A stretch of 13,396 nt of DNA from an uncultured Nitrospira sp. (GTDB lineage Bacteria > Nitrospirota > Nitrospiria > Nitrospirales > UBA8639): contig CABVRQ010000014.1 in the NCBI GenBank assembly GCA_902500695.1, forward strand, positions 57,585-70,980, given 5' to 3'. Below are positions 13,162-13,396 of this stretch, in pieces. Numbering within the stretch: position 1 is the stretch's first letter; each line of letters begins with the position of its first letter. The notes beneath the pieces are model-generated. The model ran no database searches. It saw only the letters and a program-made list of their open reading frames with translations, and had not been told where the DNA came from. Made by a program: the position numbers and the translations under genes.

Positions 13162-13396
13162 ATGTTCATCGACCCCACCATCCTCGACCGTATTACGGAA
13201 ATCGAAAACACCTGGATTACCATGTCGGATGGATGCCGAATCGCCGCACGAATCTGGTTACCCAAGTCAGCAGACACCGAACCGGTTCCGGCTATTCTGG
13301 AATACATCCCCTATCGCAAACGGGACTTCATGCGGTCACGAGACGAGCCGATCCATCGGTATTTTGCGGCGCATGGCTATGCCAGCATTCGCGTGG
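13162..13396 (+). CDS. CocE/NonD-family hydrolase (X-Pro dipeptidyl-peptidase type), 5' part
   Basis: The reading frame from ATG 13162 gives 78 residues and continues past the window. The start, with NTWITMSDGCRIAARIWLP, PAILEYIPYRKRD, EPIHRYFAAHGYASIRV, is the typical N-terminus of CocE/NonD alpha/beta-hydrolases: a beta-strand pair, then the oxyanion-side Y-P-Y-R/K segment. The Ser-Asp-His triad lies beyond the edge. Family members cleave amide or ester bonds (cocaine esterase, glutaryl-7-ACA acylase, X-Pro dipeptidyl peptidase). There is no signal peptide, so it should act in the cytoplasm. It is cotranscribed with the ATP-grasp-like gene. Confidence 0.88.
   Translation, partial: MFIDPTILDRITEIENTWITMSDGCRIAARIWLPKSADTEPVPAILEYIPYRKRDFMRSRDEPIHRYFAAHGYASIRV

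Noticed and set aside
12747..13307. 186-aa minus-strand frame across the right end
   Set aside because: It overlaps the ATP-grasp-like gene and the CocE/NonD gene, both of which have real protein signatures.

Overview
The window looks like a chromosomal stretch from a Gram-negative, non-enteric bacterium of medium GC. The signs are a signal-peptide outer-membrane beta-barrel ending in Phe, a BON-MscS channel and several exported proteins. The mix of stress genes and many long gene-poor gaps would suit a Nitrospirota-type environmental bacterium, but that is a guess from gene style. No rRNA, tRNA or CRISPR was seen.

Layout. (1) 1-1583, minus strand: an alkylation-repair pair, ada followed by a 2OG-Fe(II) oxygenase that runs off the left edge. 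The oxygenase reading frame carries an in-frame TAG near its 5' end. (2) 1584-3577: an intergenic region with a 16-bp operator-like palindrome, a hemerythrin-domain protein, a long gap with one doubtful ORF, and a small exported helical protein. (3) 3773-4389: a decayed, internally deleted IS3-family insertion sequence with 12-bp perfect terminal inverted repeats. (4) 4637-6019, minus: a BON-domain MscS channel. A 680-bp gap follows, holding a 7-codon minicistron with an ideal ribosome-binding site that overlaps a 71-codon ORF. (5) 6698-8086, plus: an AI-2E-family membrane protein and a GlsB/YeaQ-type membrane protein, translationally linked. (6) 9313-8263, minus: a 50-aa ORF, a 71/76-aa ORF and a HAD phosphatase, tightly packed. 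(7) 10164-9610, minus: a sugar O-acetyltransferase with a good sigma70-type promoter. (8) 10532-11161, plus: an outer-membrane beta-barrel protein flanked by inverted repeats. (9) 12019-11414, minus: a 35-aa ORF and a DUF3597 protein. (10) 12171 to the right edge, plus: an ATP-grasp-like protein and a CocE/NonD-type hydrolase, separated by a 14-bp perfect palindrome.

Themes. Much of the content concerns stress: alkylation repair, hemerythrin, osmotic or envelope channels, GlsB-like protein and DUF3597. The strongest candidate for something undescribed is a pair of tiny minus-strand ORFs 2.7 kb apart (9161-9313 and 11912-12019). They share a 15-residue motif, GIDESSDE(N/K)GKVSIS. The 45-bp DNA copies differ at five positions, all third codon positions and four of them silent, which is the pattern expected of selection on a peptide. 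The ATP-grasp/CocE pair at the right end is a second candidate, for an uncharacterised amide-forming and amide-cleaving pathway.
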